Shown in pieces: positions 1 to 11,000 of a DNA stretch of 64,000 bases. The position numbers and the translations under genes are program-made. The notes under the pieces are model-generated. The model was not told where the DNA came from. It saw nothing but the letters and a program-made list of their open reading frames with translations, and ran no database searches. Every line of letters starts with the position of its first letter. Within the stretch, counting starts at the first letter, position 1. The DNA comes from Euptelea pleiosperma. Its lineage: Eukaryota; Streptophyta; Magnoliopsida; Ranunculales; Eupteleaceae. The stretch lies in contig CM068547.1 in assembly GCA_035048495.1 (NCBI GenBank), positions 24,993,913 through 25,057,912 of the forward strand. The letters run 5' to 3'.

Positions 1-597
1 ATCCAGAAAAGTGTGTTTTACGCAACAGAAGAGACTATTACGTAGAAAAATAGATAAATAGAGCATTTTACGTAGGAGAATGCAATAACGCTAAAAGGAT
101 AATTGCTTAAAATAAGCACTTTTGAGCGAATATCAACTTTTAAGTGGTAAACAAGTGAGGATTGAGCTCGAGGCATACAGTCTCTGAGGTGATTGGAGAG
201 TCTTTGCTACTAGATAAAGATGATGTTGAGCACACACACGTTGAGGCTGAGTAATCTTATAGTTTAAATGTCCATCTGTAGAAACGTTATATTTTACTAA
301 CTAAGCTCTAATATTTGAATAATATCTAACATCGTTAAAATAATCTGACAAAAGGAGTTTTTCTGAGTGATTCGAATACATTTTTCAGCATATGCCAAGC
401 CCTTCTGAGATCACTTATCTCGCACTAATTGTCAAGGATTAGCAATATGCTGGTTGGGGGTTGTGATATTCGCTCAAAAGTGCTTATTTTAAGTAATTAT
501 CCTCTTAGTGTTATCACATTCTCCTACGTAAAACTTATATTTTCGTCGATTTTTCCATGTAAGAGTTTCTTCCATTGCGTAGAATACAGTTTTTAGA
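1..597. mobile_element. Foldback / long-TIR DNA element, left end possibly outside window
   Basis: Bases 6-137 pair as an inverted copy with 460-596. The best-conserved inner part runs from TTTACGTAGGAGAATG through TAAGCACTTTTGAGCG, and the outer part (ACGCAA, GAAGAAACT-like blocks) is more diverged. The arms are about 130 bp and the central part about 320 bp, with no coding sequence. This is the architecture of a foldback or Mutator-type MITE. The left arm starts almost at the window edge, so the true end and any target duplication cannot be read. Confidence 0.7.
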
Positions 598-879
598 TGA
601 AAATCGATTATTCGCATGAATTAAACATATTTCGAGAAGTCAAGATATAAAGTCGTTTTGATTAAGTCTCATTACCTGTTTTTTCTATTGTAAAGACACC
701 AGTCGAACGATTCTGATGGAATGCGGGCCCACAATCGAACCCCATAGACTAGGATCAAAGCTTAGAGAGCCAGCAAGCTAAACACAAGAAGGAAAGGCCA
801 AGGGCGAGTAAAGCCAAATGATCGAAAACAGCCTGAGAGACGATCAAGAGAAAAGAAGAGCCAACATCTAAAAAAAATA
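598..879. other. Non-coding, nothing recognised
   Basis: AT-rich then purine-rich DNA without a supported ORF or repeat structure. It separates the foldback element from the first LTR-like unit. Confidence 0.5.
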
Positions 880-2276
880 CTAAGGAGATTAAAGCTTAAC
901 AACTAGCACAAGATGAAGACTTTCTCAGTGGGTAAAGCTTGCAGAAGACCAAGTCAAAGACCAGGGTTCTAGACCCTCTACTAGCATTTTTAACTATCTC
1001 TATTTTCTCTCCTCTCTCTAAACTCTAATTTCTCTATCATGTGGTCATCATTGATTCTCTCTCCTCTCGCAATCACTCCATCTTGGCCAATAATCACTAT
1101 CAATCTTGAACGATCATCACCATCCATCTCTGCCGTCCAATCATCTGCGTGACATCGACACCTTCAATTCATATCCTCTCCTTCATCGGACGGTCTATGA
1201 TGAACCTAGGTATTGATTAACATTATTGACCAAGGAAAGATTTTTAGGGAAAGATTTTTTAAAGAAATTTTGGAAAGTTTAAAGCTTTTAAAGGAATGAA
1301 TTTTTGGAAAGAAAATGGATTTAAAAGAAAATTTTCCAAAATAAAAGCTTTGTCATTTTTTAGAATGGTGTTAAACAAATGGATGGTTGTGATTAGATCT
1401 CTTAAAAAAAGAGCGAAAATCTTGAATTTCACAAAGGTAATGTTTGAAACATGTCAAAAGATTTTCCTTACAATAAAAAACAAATAAAAAAAAGAAGAGG
1501 GATGAGTTTTTTTGGAAACTCATAAAAGGAGAAATCGTGGGTTACTATTAAAGGAAGCTGACCATACAAAAGGGAAGGAGGGACAAAACCCTAGTCTCCT
1601 CTAGCTATACCTCTCTTCTACCAATCTATCTCCCTCACCCTCTCATTCTTTCTTCCCTCTAAACCGTTCATTTCTCTCAACCCTACCTTCTCTCCACTAT
1701 CTCTCTCCATTCCCTAACCCATTCACGCACAACCCCTCTCCTCATTGACGTTTCACAAACCCTGTTACCTCTCCATCTCTTTTTCCTATCTCTCTTTCAG
1801 TCTTCTCTCACCTTTAACGTCAAGTTGCAAACCTGCAACTTCTGGGAGTGTTCCACGTTGCTGCCTCCCACCTGCACGCCACCTCTCATGGCCAGCCTAC
1901 ATCGAGCAGTTGGACCTCCACCATTACAGCCACCGATCCACCACCATTAATTAAAGCCACCACCTGCTCATGATCTCATACATTGATTCACAGCTTTGCC
2001 ATGAACGCTTGCTGCCATTCTCTAGCTACCCAGCCAGCCTAACCTCCTCTCCATTATATCCTCAATGTGGTGAATGTGCCCCTCTTCAACGTGCTTCCCT
2101 CCAAGACTACTACCACCCTGCAACTTTTGGCCGAACCAGCAAGGAAACCAGGCTGGTGCGCCTCTTCCTCCCTCCACATTGCCGGACTAGTGGACCTCAG
2201 TCTTCCTCCACCAATGTGGAGAACCTGCACTTCCGGTGGGCTCTTCCTCTTTCTCTAACCGTCCTCATCTCGGGCA

Positions 2277-2343
<67 letters not shown>

Positions 2344-3500
2344 TTCCCTTTAAAAATAAAGAAAACAAAAAAAGGAAGAAAGAAAGAAAAAGAGGAGACC
2401 GTCCCTCTTCAGGTGGAGCGCCACCGTCTCCACCACTACTGGCAGCTCCCTTTGAGCCACAGTCTCCTCCTCCTTGCAGAACCGCCCCAAGTGTTGCATC
2501 CATCCACCGTCGTTCTTTTTGTTGCTGGTGTGCTCCACGAAAGCCATCCCTCTCCAACCTGCAACTCTCTCAACTGATCACCTACCTACTGCATCACGGT
2601 CTAAAGTTGAGCGCCTCATCCTTTTTGGCTTCATTCTACATCTCCTTTATGGGTAGGAGATTCTTCTCCTCAACCAGTCGTGTGTCCACTTTGCTGGCCT
2701 GCAACCAACGACAACTCCTCAATCCGGCGATCTTTCTCTAGCCATCCATCCCTCCTCAACTATTGATGGACCTACAAGTTTGCAGCAATCAACACCACCA
2801 TCCTTATCACGTACCAGACCCTGCAACAACTCCAGTCAAGATCTGTCTCCTCTAACAACACTTACCTCCATAGGATAACCTAAGCTAGCAACAACCACCT
2901 TCAAAGCACATTTGTGTCCATCTCCATCACCACTGGTAAGGGATCATCTTCCCTAGGTAGGAAACTATGGTTGAGAATCTCTCTCCTCATTCTCTCTCTA
3001 CCTTTTCTTTCTCTCTCTAACCCTCTAATCTCTTTCCATCATCTTCTCTCTCTAGGCTTAGTTTTTCTTTCTCTTCCTATTCTCTCTCTATCTCTATTCT
3101 CTCTCTTTAGTTAGTTTTTAATTGCTTTAGTTATTTCATGCAAGTTTGATTCAAGCATTGTATTGGGATTATTAGTTTAATAAAAATAATTGATTTTTTA
3201 GTAGATGATGTCTCTTAAATAGATGTTGTCTCTTAAAGTTCTTTCAATATTATTCAAATATTTCTCTCTCTAAAAATACAATCATTTCACCACTCTCACC
3301 CTTCTATAATTTTCTCAGCATCTTTCGTGAAAATGTTCAGATGAATTGCTAATCCCTAACCCCGAGTACATCGACATCCGATACTTCCCACTGTGCAAGA
3401 TTGAATAATTTTATAGGATTGAAGAACTCGATAATTAAAAATTTATTGATCTAAGGGTTTTCGTCTAACAACCAAAAAACCATAAATCACTTACCTCTTC
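880..3500 (+). repeat. LTR-like pyrimidine-rich repeat unit, copy 1
   Basis: The stretch starting ACTAAGGAGATT (about 880) recurs at about 4119, and the two run parallel for roughly 700 bp: AAGACCAAGTCAAAGA, ATGTGGTCATCATTGATT, ACAAAACCCTA. The right part (about 3180-3500, with CACCACTCTCACCC, CCCTAACCCCGAGT and TTGATCTAAGGG) recurs at 13280-13610. The middle is a long CT-rich leader with no convincing ORF. A TATA-like AT stretch before ACAAAACCCTAG (about 1585) and a late run with AATAAAAATAA (about 3180) resemble the promoter and poly(A) zone of a long LTR. No pol or gag belongs to it here. Alternative: a repeated non-coding transcription unit. Confidence 0.5.
2282..2345. repeat. (CT)n microsatellite
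   Basis: About 64 bp of almost pure CT repeat within the CT-rich leader of the repeat unit. ORFs crossing it translate to Ser-Leu runs and are not genes. Confidence 0.95.
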
Positions 3501-3745
3501 TCCGAAAATTGGAACTTGTGATTGTTCTGTTGAACAACAACTCAGATGTAGGGCTATTGATACTTGATGTTTTTTTCTGGAAACATTTCTGCATGTGAAT
3601 CTGGAAACCAATAGGATTTTGCAAGATTCTTACAAGGATTCCTTGCTGCTAAGAATGACAGTTTCAGGATATGTTTTAGCCACCGAATATCACATGGGCA
3701 GGTATTCAATAAGAGAATAAAACACCATATTTTTAAAAAATAAAC

Positions 3746-4112
3746 TACAACAAAAACAACGGACTAAAACCGTTGTCTTTCTGTATTTCTATAAATATAT
3801 AGCATCGGTTTGAGAAACACCAACGCCATTATTCGAACGAAAGGAGTCGGTATTTCTCAAACCGACACAATTTCTTTATATACAGCGTTGGTTATTAAAT
3901 AAAACCGACGCCATTTCTCTATATATAGCGTCAGTTATTCAAAAAACTGACGCCTTTCCTCTCTTTTGGCGTCGCAAATAAACCAACGCCGTTTTCTCAA
4001 AACTTTTGGCGTCACTCGATAACTCGTCGGTTTAAAAAAAAAAAAAAAAAGCCCGGCGCTTTCTATCTTTAACGTCAGTTAAAAACCGACGCCAAAGGAA
4101 ATTTTTCTAGTA
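3746..4112. mobile_element. CACTA-like MITE with GACGCCA subterminal repeats
   Basis: The left end reads ACTACAACAAAAACAACGG and the right end ACCGACGCCAAAGG then AAATTTTTCTAGTAGT. These resemble the CACTACWAGAAA-type termini of CACTA transposons, each with a damaged first base. The interior is a series of alternately oriented motifs related to AACCGACGCCA, typical of CACTA subterminal arrays. It lies directly against the start of the second LTR-like unit. There is no transposase, so it is non-autonomous. Confidence 0.6.
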
Positions 4113-4118
4113 GTCTAG

Positions 4119-5251
4119 ACTAAGGAGATTGAAGCCTAAACAACTTACACAAGATGAAGGCTTGTTCGGTGGGTAAAGTTGTAGAAGACCAAGTCAAAGA
4201 CTAGGGTTCAAGACCCTCTGCTAGCATTTTATCTTATTTATGTCTATTTCTCTCTCCTCTCTCTAAACTCTAATTTCTCTATCATGTGGTCATCATTGAT
4301 TCCCTCTCCTCTTGCAATCACTCTGCCTTGGCCAATCATCACCATCCATCTCTATCGTCCGATCATCCGCATGACATCCACACCTTCAATTCCTATCCTC
4401 TCCTTCATCAAACGGTTTATGATGAAACTAGGTATTGATCAACATTATTGACCGAGGAAAGATTTTTTAAAGAAATTTGGGAAAGTTTAAAGCTTTTAAA
4501 GGAATGATTTTTTTGGAAAGAAAATGTATTTAAAAGAAAATTTTCCGAAATAAAAGCTTTGCCATTTTATTTTTTATAATGGTTTTAAACAAATGGATGG
4601 TTGTGATTAGATCTTTCAAAAAAAAAAGAGAAAATCCCGAATTTCACAAAGGTAATGTTTGAAACGTTTGAAAGATTTTCTTTAAAATTAACCAAAAAAA
4701 AAGAGAATAGGGATGAGTTTTTTTTTTGGAAACTCATAAAAGGAGAAACCGTGGGTTACTAATATAGGGAGCTGACCATATAAAAGAAAAGGGAAGGATG
4801 GACAAAACCCTAATCTCCTCTGGCCATAAACCCCAACCGTCCTTACTTCTCTCATTCCTCAATTCTCTCCACTCTCTCTTTCTCTAACCTATCCAAGCCG
4901 TCCCCACCTCTCTACCCTTTTGCCCTTCTCCACCAAAACAAAAAAAGAAGAGAAAACCAGAAAAAAAAAAAAGGGAAAGAGAAGACAGAGAAAAGAGAAA
5001 GAAGAAGCCGTTAGGCTTCTCTCCCTTAGATTGGTGTGCACCGCCTAGCCCCTCAACCTACGGGTTCACGACCTGCATCCATTGCAAGTCGTTAACCCCT
5101 TCATCCACGACCTGCTGCTTCCCACGATCTTTGAGTTACAAGTTCCTCCTTCCCTCAAGCAGTCGGTCAGGTTGCAACCCATTCAAGAACCGTCGCTACC
5201 TGCTCCTCAAGGCTTGCATCCACCACGTGCTGCACTCCACAGTGTCCTTTT
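4119..5251 (+). repeat. LTR-like repeat unit, copy 2, left part
   Basis: Second copy of the unit at 880-3500, parallel from ACTAAGGAGATTGAAGCC to CTAATCTCCTCTGGCC and then into its own CT-rich leader. It is cut at 5251/5252 by the copia element below and resumes after 12633. Confidence 0.6.
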
Positions 5252-6863
5252 TGAAATAACAATCGGTCCATTCTCTTTAATCAGAAATACCTACAAAGGG
5301 GGTTGATTAGGTATTTAAAATTATAAACCTAAACAGTTTTACTGGTCTATGATAGGGATTAAAATTGCATACCTTAGTTGTTTGATAAAGGATTATCACA
5401 ACCGATTCAAATCAAATATACATTCATGGTATATCTTTTTTTCGTTGTTTGATCTAATCAATATAGATAGTGGAATACAAACAAACAATCACACAAGGCA
5501 AGAGATTTTTACTTGGAAACCTTAGCCGAGAAAAACCACGGGACCACGTCCAAACGAAAAGTATCACTAACTGGAAAGTTAAATGAAACAAAGGTTACCT
5601 ACATAGCACCGTTGCAAATACGACTTCCAACCTTAGCCAAGGCCTACTGCCGATGCGTCTACGTCTTTTGAATCAATGCTACAAGTCCACGTGCGCCCTC
5701 CCAGCCAAGAAGCCTTGTCTACTTGCTTAATTTTGTACACCCAAAACCTACCGTCGATCAGCCACTCCGATCTTAATTCTCAACACTCCAGCCTTTGTAG
5801 AAGGTGAAGGATTCAGTACACCCTGAACCTTACGTTGCTCAATAGGTGTTGAGTCACACTGGTACACTCAGCTATTAGGTCAAATATCTATGTGGAAGGC
5901 CTAAGCTGAGTAATGGATCACGCTCTTGGTTTTGATCTAGAAGAGGAACAAGCTCACAAGATGTTTATGAGAACTAAAAAGCTTCTTGCTCTTCGAATGG
6001 ACACTCTAATAAATAAACTTTTCTTCTCTCTATTCAATGTGTATAGAAGTGTATAAGTGTATTTAGAGAAGGCATAGAAGGGTTATATTTATAGAATTCG
6101 TAACCATGAGCCCTTTAGAACGTGGGAGAACGGAAATTAGAATTTTGGATCTGAGAAAGACTTAATCCACGTGAAGTCCAATCAATTGTACTTTGGGTCC
6201 AATCGATTGGGTTTTGGGTCCAATCGATTGGCCTTGTACAAATGAATTTTCCCTTCGTAAATCCAATCGATTGTTCATAGTCCAATCGATCGAACTTAAA
6301 TAAGTTTCTATCCTGTATGCTCAAATCGATTTTACAAAGGTCTCCAATCGATTGGGCTTTGATCATGTTCTATCTCGTAGACTCTAATCAATTTTTTAGA
6401 GGTCTCCAATCGATTGGGCTTTGATCATGTTCTGTCTCGTAGACTCCAATCGATTTTACAGAGGTCTCCAATCGATTGGGCTTTTTCCAATCGATTGGCC
6501 CAAATAGTCCAATCAATTGGACTTTTCCAGAAGTCAATAACATTGACTTCGACTCGGTTCTGTCCGATGACTAGGTTTGACCACTATATTTTATTCATTT
6601 AAACCTATTCCTATTGTCGTTAAGTCACTTACCTTCCTAAGCGAGCGTACACGATCTATAAGTGACAAATTGGCAGTTACTCAGATGACTCCTATCGTCA
6701 ATCGTCTGATTCTTGCTGTCTATCTTCTAGTCTTCACGCAATCGATGAAGCATGCGTACCACGACATCTTCACACTATATTGGTGCTCGTAAAAGAGGTT
6801 ACATGAATATTTTTATATCATACGAAATCTTTGCCAAACTAGAATATGAAAATATTCCTTACA
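5252..6863 (-). repeat. 3' LTR of the nested copia element
   Basis: Starts TGAAATAAC and ends CCTTACA on the plus strand, so the transcribed strand reads TGTAAGG...; 1612 bp. A minus-strand TATA box (TATAAATATA, 6084-6093) lies just after the palindrome array at 6178-6522. It aligns along its length with 11001-12633. Confidence 0.85.
6178..6522. promoter_or_regulatory. Array of CCAATCGATTGG palindromes in LTR U3
   Basis: About 13 perfect or near copies of TCCAATCGATTGG at spacings of roughly 20-40 bp, ending about 85 bp upstream (on the minus strand) of the LTR TATA box. Each copy holds a CCAAT box on both strands around ATCGAT. The location in U3 suggests an enhancer or promoter array; the binding factor is unknown. 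Confidence 0.7.
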
Positions 6864-7090
6864 ATCTCCCCCTTTGGCAATTCTATGAAAAAAAAAATAT
6901 TTAATCATATATAATGTAAACTCAAATTAATTACAATCCCACCATCTTATATGATTCAGGCACTATCTCACAATCTCTTGGAGATAATCAAACAGATAAT
7001 AGAATAGTAGCTTTTGATATGTTCCCTACACATTCTGCCAACACCACATACGATGTAATATCATCGGCAAAAATAATCAATAAACCAATA

Positions 7091-8250
7091 TGTGGGGAAA
7101 AATATCTGATCTAACCCACACAATCTTCAAGGTTAAATGATTTGTATCTCGATGATGATCCGACGACTCTGATGCTTCAGGACAAAACTCATTTCTCTAC
7201 TGCGAACGATAGGGTAATCTCCAGATGAAATGTGATCGTACTTGTTGACAACACTCCGACGCTCAAGTCTATATGGGATGTACTAACAGGTTTTATGAAA
7301 TATAGAAAAGGTGATTCAGAGTTTAGACTATTTAGATCTGGAAAGCAAGATGCCCTTCTCAATTCTGAGTGTCATGTATTTATACCCCCAGGACTAGCAT
7401 AACTCACCTTCTATGTGTCCACTTCTCGTTAGTTAGATCCGATCTAAAGAGATTCTGTTATGAAACTGTCTTTCTTCGTTAGATCCTAACTTCCCCTATT
7501 CAGTTATATCTGAAACAACTGAGGTGGCGTTCCTCGTGGCAGATATTTGAATGGGAGAACGTGGGAGTTGCGTAATAGTCAAACTAACATCCACGTGGCA
7601 ATCATATAATAGATAAGTAAGCAATTAACTGGATTATAGTTAGAATACTTATCTCGTTTGTAGAATTCTATATACTTGTCGGGATGGATAGAAGGTCATT
7701 CTCGTTAAGTGGGCCGTTGACCTTATCGAGATGCGTTTAAATGTCATTCCCGTCAAGTATGCTGCTTGACCTTATCAGGATGAGATAAATATTATTCCCG
7801 TTAAGTATGCCGTTGATCTTGTTGGGACGAGTTGAATGTCATTCCCATTAGGTATGCTATCTAAACCTGTCGGGATGAGTTGAATGTCAATCTCGTCAAA
7901 TATATCGTTGAGCTTGTCAGGATGAGTTGAATGTCAATCCCGTCAAGTGGACCATTACATGACTTGTTGGAAAAGCTTGAATGCTTTGCCGACAACTTTA
8001 TTACTCCTTCAATGTTCTTCGTTATTTACCTATTAAGAGCTGCGGTTTCCTCGGATGTCATATCTAACACGTGGCGTCTCTTGCTCATGGACGACGTGCG
8101 TATGAATAAGGTGGAGAGTTGCCTCTGCCTTCCGCTGCGCATTTGTTTGCGCATGCTAGGAGACGCCAGCTGTCGACCGTTCAAGTATCATATATGATGT
8201 ACTTGTAACGAGTGTAACGATATCACTAGCTAAAAAATACAGTACCCACA
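7091..8250 (+). mobile_element. Solo LTR of a different LTR retrotransposon
   Basis: Begins TGTGGGG and ends ACCCACA, short inverted ends around TG...CA. It is flanked by a perfect 5-bp duplication CAATA (7086-7090 and 8251-8255). The surrounding sequence matches the other copia interiors at both junctions and the block is absent from them, so it is an insertion of 1160 bp. A TATA-like TATTTATACC near 7377 suggests the plus strand. No internal domain is left, so it probably arose by LTR-LTR recombination. Confidence 0.85.
7683..7960 (+). repeat. 48-bp minisatellite inside the solo LTR
   Basis: About six diverged head-to-tail copies of a unit of about 48 bp built on ATGAGTTGAATGTCATTCCC plus GTCAAGTATGCCGTTGACC. 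Copies differ by several substitutions, so it is not recent. The ORF at 7931-8197 runs out of this array and has no support as a gene. Confidence 0.8.
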
Positions 8251-10150
8251 CAATATAATGTAGTGAGTTAATTATGTACATCACAAGCAGAGAAATTAGA
8301 AAAATAATGTAAATAATTTTTTCTCCCCCTTAATTTCTCTATCCCTATCTCATGTATCTACTTGTTTTTACCGCTAGGATTTTCTCTCCCCCTTTTTGTC
8401 ATAGAATGACAAAGGTATAGAAATATAAGCAAATAATAAGCATGCATTGGATATTATCATAAAAAATAGGTACATCGGTGTAACATAATAACAAGCATAA
8501 AGACTAAAAGATAAGCATGAAGCATAGTCTAAATACATCAATGGTTTAAATTTCGGTGAAACCATCTAACCAATCATAAATCTTTTTAAATGAATTTTAA
8601 ATTTTTAAATCATCTCTGAAAAGATTTACAACTCACAGAACTCAAATCAGATCAATCCGGATAAATTCGAATAAAAATGTCAAATATGAAGTATGCTAAA
8701 ATTCATGAAAAGTCAAGCTAAATGCAATGCATAATGAGTTTCAATGTGATAGGCACTAACAAATATCAAACCTAGAATTTTAAACTCAACTACTCAGTTT
8801 AATCTAGAATAGTTCAAATGCAGTCAATCTAGGCCATTCATCAGAGCCAATCAGTCAAACTAGTTCATTTTAGTTGAATTTTCAATTTCTTTTACTTGGG
8901 TGTACTGTGATCTAACTTTCCACATCCTAGGGTACAAGGCAGATGTTAGTTAAAAATTTAAATACTTTACTCAAAATCTAGGGGTATCTTGTATCCAATC
9001 ATGAAATTCTCATTAGAGCTAATAAGTTCTCACTTAACTCTCTATTTCAAGTGTATTTGCGAATGTGATTTCACATTACTTTTGTAGCAAACATGGCTAT
9101 TTTTTACTCACTTGTTTTACCAGAATTTCAATTTACAAGTTTTTATCTTTTGACACTTAGTCGGTATGGTAGCTTTCACACTCGGTCAGTATGGTCTCCT
9201 CTACAGCATTATGTAATCAGATTTTTATATATCGGGGCTATACAGATTTTACCACATCTACTTGAGGTAGCTCTTTCTATAGAGAATTATCACACAGGGA
9301 GACCAACATTCAATTATTTTGCAGTTTCAAAATCAACTGAGGGAAGGAACACAACTAATTTGAAGTCATGAAAAGTAGAAGTTTATTCCTGATTTTCATA
9401 AAGTACTAAATTTATTACCTCAATCAAATCCAGTCCCAACCAGTGTCAATCAGTGTGCATGTGAATAACAAGTTAAAACTTATGAACATCCACTAACTGA
9501 GAATTAGTAAAATAGACTAATCTTTTAAATATTCTAGAGTTTTCTACAATAATCTAGTCTCAATTTACCTTGTGCCAAGTCCTGGTTCTAAAATTTTTAA
9601 ATTTTTTAGAGTCAATGCCCATCATATTAAAAGCAATTATGTAATGCATAACTATAAAACAAAATACTAACAAGACACAAAAAAAAATTTTGATTTTTAA
9701 ATTTTCTATTTTATTTTTGAATACATGAACTCAAAATAATGCAAATAAGCAAAGGTCTAAAATAAATAGAAAACTATAAAGAAAATAAAATCTTAAAATA
9801 AAACTACACACCCAACTAACAAAAGATATAAAATCATAAAATAGAGAAGAGTGTAAAGAATCACATTTATTCAATCAATGGGGCAAGTACCACTAGACTT
9901 CATAAGAAATTTACTCAAATTGAATCTAGATTTATCGGTCCTTCCTTTCTCACCCATATGGTCTTATACCTTGTAGGTGGGTTCTTTATCTTTGCCATTT
10001 GTTTAGGCGATGAAAGAGGATCGATATTTTTTTTTTTATTTGTCATCTTATTTTGGCCCTTTAAGTATGGGTGCCCTTGAGATTCATAAGGTTTGCAATC
10101 TCTCTACTCAAGGCATCCGACTTTTGATGTAAGGCTGTTATTTTATGGAG
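8251..10150 (-). other. Non-coding interior of the pol-less copia element
   Basis: AT-rich interior with no pol domain in either strand. It contains the inverted repeat TTTGTCAT-aga-ATGACAAA (8394-8412) next to a CCCCCTTTTT run, which is a second, upstream polypurine tract on the minus strand. The same module is seen in the two related elements. Confidence 0.6.
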
Positions 10151-10156
10151 TAGATC

Positions 10157-10980
10157 TCATTGGTTCCCATATGATTTTTTCTTGGGGGGAACCATGGTAT
10201 CTCTCCTCTTTCGAAAGTAATTCTCACTTAAGTGACCTTTACTCCTACAGTTATTACAAACAGGCGCATGCATAACTGGTCTGGGTCTAGGTTGATCAAC
10301 TTGTAGTGTGGGAGGAACTTTGGCTTTTACAAATTTAATTCCTGAAGATGATGGGGTATTAATATGATCAACATATCCAAGTCCCCGTTTGTCTCCATAT
10401 CTTTGTCCCATACTTAGAATCTCGTTTAATTTCTCCGTACTGTGAGAAATATACGGCAAGTCCTTTTTCAGTTAACCTAAATCAAGTTCAAGTGACTTCC
10501 TCTTCTCCAAACATTCTTGATAATCAGATTCAAGAAATTTAACTTTGTTTTGGAGGCTAGTTTTCTCTTCTTCAAGCTGTCTAAAAATAGTTTTATAGTT
10601 TTCATGCTCACTTTCAAAAGATATTTTAGCATCCGTAAGGGTTTGGAACTCACATTCCAAGAACTTATTTCTCTCTTGAAGAGATTTTTCTCTTCCCTAA
10701 GCTGACTAACTAGCACAAACAATTCATTATTTTCTAGTTTACAAGCAGAATTTTCAGAGTCAAGAAATTTAACTCTATTAGTCAATTTTTTATTTGCTTT
10801 GGTCAGTCTAAGGCTTTCTTTATATAGCTCTTGATAAGCAGTATAAAGATCATCTTGATCTTCACTGTCTGAGTCACTACAACTATTCACAGTGAACCCT
10901 TCTTTCGATACCTTTATAAATGAAAAGAATGAACCGGTTTTACAGGAATCTAGATTCAGGTGATTAAACCTTTTATAGAG
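10157..10980 (-). pseudogene. gag C-terminal remnant (coiled coil plus zinc knuckle)
   Basis: On the minus strand, immediately after the primer-binding site, an acidic start (SDSEDQDDLY) is followed by a Lys/Glu/Leu-rich coiled-coil stretch (about 10890-10477), a frame break, then a basic segment (10459-10157) ending in a retroviral-type zinc knuckle CNNCRSKGHLSENY. The last cysteine of CX2CX4HX4C is tyrosine. The N-terminal UBN2-type gag domain seen in the relative at 13614 is missing. In the family, gag packages the RNA; this copy is frameshifted and its knuckle is damaged, so it is not functional. Confidence 0.75.
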
Positions 10981-10986
10981 TAACCC

Positions 10987-10998
10987 GCTCTGACACCA
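10987..10998 (-). other. Primer-binding site (tRNA-iMet type)
   Basis: Minus strand TGGTGTCAGAGC, two bases inside the LTR end. The standard plant copia site is TGGTATCAGAGC. It fixes the element's orientation and identifies the LTR at 11001-12633 as the 5' LTR. Confidence 0.85.
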
Positions 10999-11000
10999 AT

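Noticed and set aside
2236..2577. Overlapping ORFs on both strands around 2236-2577
   Set aside because: They translate a CT/GA microsatellite and have no recognisable domain.
5082..5306. 74-codon ORF crossing the 5251/5252 junction
   Set aside because: It runs from the leader of the repeat unit into the inserted LTR, so it is created by the insertion.
7931..8197. 88-codon ORF in the solo LTR
   Set aside because: It starts in the minisatellite and lies wholly inside an LTR; no domain recognised.
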